A stretch of 17,063 bases of DNA from positions 1 through 17,063 of the forward strand of contig JAEZXC010000072.1 in assembly GCA_023442845.1 (NCBI GenBank), written 5' to 3'. The notes under the pieces were generated by a model. That model saw only the letters and a program-made list of their open reading frames with translations, ran no database searches and was not told where the DNA came from. Shown in pieces: positions 14,493 to 17,063 of the stretch; position 1 is the stretch's first letter; the number at the start of each line of letters is the position of its first letter. This stretch comes from Actinomycetes bacterium. Its GTDB lineage: Bacteria > Actinomycetota > Actinomycetes > Actinomycetales > Demequinaceae. The translations under genes were made by a program, and so were the position numbers.

Positions 14493-15803
14493 ATGACCGC
14501 CACCACCCAGATTGCCCGGGTCTCGCAAGCGACCGCGCGCGCGGCCACGCAAGCGGTCCAGGTGGTGCAGCAGCAGGGCTTGGGCTGGCTCGGCGGCATC
14601 GCAGCGGGCGTTCAAGCGGCACTGTTTTCGTTCGCGCTCATTCTCATCCCGATGTGGGTGTTTGCGGCGGCGAGTTCAGACTCGTCGGTGACCTGGTCAG
14701 CTTCCACTGGCATGGCGGTGCGCGTGTGGCTCCTCGGCTATGGCGTGCCGTGGGCGGTCGAGGGGGTACCGATCTCGCTCTGGCCGCTTGGCATTCCCGC
14801 GCTTACGGCACTCTTCCTTGCGCAGTTGGCGCGACGTTTCGCCTCGGCGACGTGGATTGCAGGGTGCGCGTGCGTCCTTGCCTTTTGCGCAACGGTGGTC
14901 GGTTTGTGTGCGATGGCATGGGCTGGGGCGCCGGACCTTGGTGATCGCGCCGTGCGCGCCGCACTGATTGCGGCGGCACTCGCAATCCCGTCGGTCGCCT
15001 GGGGTCTTGTCCGCCAACGCGGGGCTGTACTTGCGTGGCTTGACTCGATTCCCTCAGCTATTCGGGCCGGTGTGCGCCTCGCCGTCGCGATGACAGGAAC
15101 ACTCGTCGTTGTCGCAGCAGTGATTGCGGCAAGCGCAGTTGCCGTTCACCGTCACATCCTCGCGGAGTCTGCGACGTCGCTTGAGCCCGACACCGTGTCA
15201 GGCATCGCTCTTGCCTTTCTCGAAACCCTCTACGCGCCCACGCTTGTCGTGTGGGTGATGTCGTGGATGACGGGAGCAGGTTATGTGCTAGGCGGTGTGC
15301 ACCACGTGCCGTCAGCGGCGAGCGATGTGGGCACGCCCATCCCGATTCTGGCCTCCTTGCCTCAAGGCGGCGGCCTCGTTGGGTGGATGCCATGGCTCGT
15401 GGTGCTCATCGGTTTTGTCATGGCCTTTGTGCTGCGCAAGCGCATTGGTCACCGGCGCGAGGCGCTTGCCGCTATTGGCGTGGGAGTGACGCTGAGCGCT
15501 GCGACGATCGGACTGGCGGCCTTTGCCGCCACGGGCTCCATGGGCCCGGGGACGTTCAGCGACGTCGGGCCCGTCGTGGGTGCGACGTCGCTGCTCGTGG
15601 TCGCAGAACTCGGCGGGGGAGCACTTGCGGCAGCCACGGTATGGCACGCGCTTGGCGCGCTTTACGGAACCACGACAATCCGGGTGAGAAACGCCGCCCC
15701 CAAGCCAGCGTCGGCCGCGTCCTCTACGGAATCTCGATCCCGTAGCGATCAAACACGTCCTCGCGATAGTCAACCCGGCACTGATTCTCCCGCTGCGGAG
15801 TGA
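14493..15803 (+). CDS. perM: DUF6350 integral membrane protein, PerM-like
   Basis: This 436-residue polytopic membrane protein has roughly eight to ten hydrophobic segments from residue 34 (LGGIAAGVQAALFSFALILIP) to about 400. The position between sucCD and purN-purH, together with GYGVPWAVEGVPISLWPLGIPALTALFLAQLARR in two blocks, fits the actinobacterial DUF6350/PerM family, linked in mycobacteria to cell division and envelope integrity. The symbol rests on this resemblance and context. The C-terminal 30 residues are Ser/Arg/Asp-rich and unstructured, and their last 80 bases overlap a gene on the other strand. The ATG at 14493 was chosen because the alternative GTG at 14472 lies inside a hairpin. 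No ribosome site is seen, but CACCAT lies six bases upstream. Confidence 0.8.
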   Translation: MTATTQIARVSQATARAATQAVQVVQQQGLGWLGGIAAGVQAALFSFALILIPMWVFAAASSDSSVTWSASTGMAVRVWLLGYGVPWAVEGVPISLWPLGIPALTALFLAQLARRFASATWIAGCACVLAFCATVVGLCAMAWAGAPDLGDRAVRAALIAAALAIPSVAWGLVRQRGAVLAWLDSIPSAIRAGVRLAVAMTGTLVVVAAVIAASAVAVHRHILAESATSLEPDTVSGIALAFLETLYAPTLVVWVMSWMTGAGYVLGGVHHVPSAASDVGTPIPILASLPQGGGLVGWMPWLVVLIGFVMAFVLRKRIGHRREALAAIGVGVTLSAATIGLAAFAATGSMGPGTFSDVGPVVGATSLLVVAELGGGALAAATVWHALGALYGTTTIRVRNAAPKPASAASSTESRSRSDQTRPRDSQPGTDSPAAE

Positions 15804-16140
15804 GTGCGGTGCTCATGCACTGTTCGTACGCCATGACGTCGGGCGCGACGAGGACGTAACCGATGCCGAGCAAGCCGAGATAGCCCGCGACCGCGCCACC
15901 CACGCCGAGCAGGATGCGCAATGTCGTCGCTCCGGGGGTCTTGAACGCTTCAATGAGCGCCATGATGCCGGCTGCACCAGCTGCGGCGGCAGCCAAGACA
16001 AGGCCAAAGCGGAGCGGGAAGGGCATCGCCGACACGATCCACGCCACCACCATCAAAATGATGAAGAGGCGGGTGTAATACGCGGCTTTCTCAGGCACCG
16101 CAGTGCGAGCGGGTGGCCCCGACGGTGAGGGAGGGGTCAC
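15724..16140 (-). CDS. Small membrane protein with C-terminal cysteine pair, unknown function
   Basis: This 138-residue protein has a Pro-rich cytoplasmic start, three hydrophobic segments (about 24-40, 43-63 and 75-100), and a polar C-terminal tail of about 38 residues. The tail holds Cys108 and Cys121 in YEQCMSTALTPQRENQC, which could form a disulfide if it is outside the cell. The GTG at 16140 is preferred because AGGAG lies 7-8 bases upstream; an ATG at 16167 has no ribosome site and would run into the purN promoter. The gene converges on perM and their 3' ends overlap by 80 bases. I do not recognise a named family, but similar small proteins beside perM/purN occur in related actinobacteria to my recollection. 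The coding call rests on the membrane pattern and the start site. Confidence 0.7.
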   Translation of the reverse strand: MTPPSPSGPPARTAVPEKAAYYTRLFIILMVVAWIVSAMPFPLRFGLVLAAAAAGAAGIMALIEAFKTPGATTLRILLGVGGAVAGYLGLLGIGYVLVAPDVMAYEQCMSTALTPQRENQCRVDYREDVFDRYGIEIP

Positions 16141-16176
16141 GGCACGCTCCTGGAAGTCATGCACCAAGCATGCCGA

Positions 16177-16182
16177 TAGGGT
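16177..16182 (+). promoter_or_regulatory. Probable -10 element of purN, leaderless spacing
   Basis: TAGGGT lies six bases before the purN GTG, the spacing expected if transcription begins at the start codon. No Shine-Dalgarno is present. No convincing -35 is visible. It lies in the 48 bases between divergent purN and the small membrane protein gene. Confidence 0.5.
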
Positions 16183-16188
16183 CTGACT

Positions 16189-16827
16189 GTGACAAACCGG
16201 CGTGCGCGACTAGTGGTTCTTATCTCCGGCACGGGCTCCATCATGACGGCCCTCGCGCAGGCGTGCGAAGACCCTGCGTACGGTGCCCGGATTGTGGCCG
16301 TCATCTCCGATCGAGCTGACGCTGGCGGCCTCGCGGTCGCGACGCAGGCGGGCCTGCCAACGGCGGTCGTCAGTCCACACGACTTCCCTGACCGCGCCAC
16401 GTGGGATGAGGCGCTCGCCCGCACGGTCGAGATGTTTGAACCCGACCTCGTCGTTTGTGCGGGATTCATGCGACTCATCGGTTCGCCGTTGCTCTCCTCA
16501 CAAGCGGGACGCATCGTCAACACCCATCCGGCCCTGTTGCCGTCCTTTCCCGGCGCCCACGGTGTGCGCGATGCGCTCGCAGCAGGGGTGAAGGTCACCG
16601 GGTGCAGCGTCATGCTCGTCGACGAGGGAGTCGACACCGGGCCGTTGCTTGCGCAGGTGCCGGTCGAAGTGCGAGAAGATGACACCGAAGCCACCTTGCA
16701 TGAACGCATCAAAGTCGTTGAGCGAGATCTTGTGGTCACCACCATCGGCACGATGGTGCGAAACGGATGGACAGTCGACGGACGCCGCACGCGGCTCGGC
16801 ACGGCACTGGAAGGACCCACAGCATGA
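16189..16827 (+). CDS. purN: Phosphoribosylglycinamide formyltransferase
   Basis: This 212-residue enzyme transfers a formyl group from 10-formyltetrahydrofolate to GAR, giving FGAR in purine synthesis. The phosphate-binding loop is LISGTGSIM (11-19). The catalytic Asn and His are Asn111 and His113 in VNTHPALLPSFPGAHG, and the catalytic Asp is Asp149 in VDEGVDTGPLLAQ. Position 18 is Ile where Escherichia coli and many relatives have Asn. The GTG start has no ribosome site and a -10 element six bases upstream. The stop overlaps the purH start by four bases, giving a translationally coupled purNH pair. Confidence 0.95.
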   Translation: MTNRRARLVVLISGTGSIMTALAQACEDPAYGARIVAVISDRADAGGLAVATQAGLPTAVVSPHDFPDRATWDEALARTVEMFEPDLVVCAGFMRLIGSPLLSSQAGRIVNTHPALLPSFPGAHGVRDALAAGVKVTGCSVMLVDEGVDTGPLLAQVPVEVREDDTEATLHERIKVVERDLVVTTIGTMVRNGWTVDGRRTRLGTALEGPTA

Positions 16828-17063
16828 CTGAGCGCCTTGCGATCAAGCGGGCATTGATTTCGGTGTACGACAAGGCGGGGCTTGAGGAGCTCGTTAACGC
16901 TTTGGCCGACGCCGGGGTGGAGATCGTCTCCACCGGCTCGACGGCGGCGCGCATCGCGTCTGCAGGTGTGGCTGTGACTGCGGTCGAAAGCCTCACCGGT
17001 TTTCCCGAATGCCTCGACGGCCGGGTCAAGACGCTCCACCCGCGTGTGCACGCCGGCATCCTC
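16824..17063 (+). CDS. purH: Bifunctional AICAR formyltransferase/IMP cyclohydrolase, N-terminal 80 residues only
   Basis: The frame starts at an ATG overlapping the purN stop (ATGA), with GGAAGGA about 8 bases upstream, and is open to the right edge. The visible part is the start of the IMP cyclohydrolase (MGS-like) domain: ALISVYDKAGLEELV, EIVSTGSTAARIA, then VESLTGFPECLDGRVKTLHP and RVHAGIL. These match the conserved PurH start, which closes the purine ring to IMP. The formyltransferase domain lies outside the window. The enzyme completes the two final steps of IMP synthesis. Confidence 0.95.
   Translation, partial: MTERLAIKRALISVYDKAGLEELVNALADAGVEIVSTGSTAARIASAGVAVTAVESLTGFPECLDGRVKTLHPRVHAGIL

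Noticed and set aside
1..17063. CRISPR array, tRNA, rRNA, insertion sequence or prophage genes.
   Set aside because: No regularly spaced repeats, cloverleaf-like sequences, transposase or integrase motifs were seen on either strand.

Overview
The window is high-GC, gene-dense DNA that looks like a core chromosomal segment of an actinobacterium, most likely in the Micrococcales. The evidence is the run sucC-sucD-perM(DUF6350)-purN-purH, actinobacterial membrane families (PspC protein, PF13796-type sensor kinase, MMPL exporter), frequent GTG starts, TANNNT -10 elements, and several starts that lack a Shine-Dalgarno sequence. The exact genus cannot be read from the sequence. No rRNA, tRNA, CRISPR array, transposase, integrase or phage gene was seen, and no gap between genes exceeds 300 bases.

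Region 1 (1-4321) is an envelope-sensing and signalling block. A PspC-domain membrane protein, truncated by the left edge, is divergent from a DesK/LiaS-type histidine kinase that overlaps a NarL/LuxR-type response regulator by 4 bases. After a 222-base gap rich in small palindromes comes a membrane-bound diguanylate cyclase with intact GGDEF and RxxD inhibitory motifs. Region 2 (4322-7830) carries the DNA helicase pcrA and an L-lactate dehydrogenase, each with a recognisable -10 element. A strong hairpin closes it.

Region 3 (7831-12266) is a second sensing block. An MMPL/RND exporter on the minus strand is divergent from another HisKA_3-type kinase (putative sensor domain), which overlaps its NarL-type regulator by 4 bases. 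The kinase pair probably controls the exporter or the envelope, but its signal is unknown. Region 4 (12267-17063) is housekeeping: sucC-sucD (succinyl-CoA synthetase, TCA cycle), a hairpin, perM (DUF6350), a small minus-strand membrane protein whose 3' end overlaps that of perM, then purN overlapping purH (purine biosynthesis; purH is cut by the right edge).

Nothing here is clearly a new multi-gene system. The items most worth a second look are the set of Shine-Dalgarno-less starts that each have a -10-like hexamer just upstream, the paired repeats around the pcrA promoter, the palindrome cluster and possible 39-codon ORF before the diguanylate cyclase, and the tail-to-tail overlap of perM with a conserved-looking small membrane protein.
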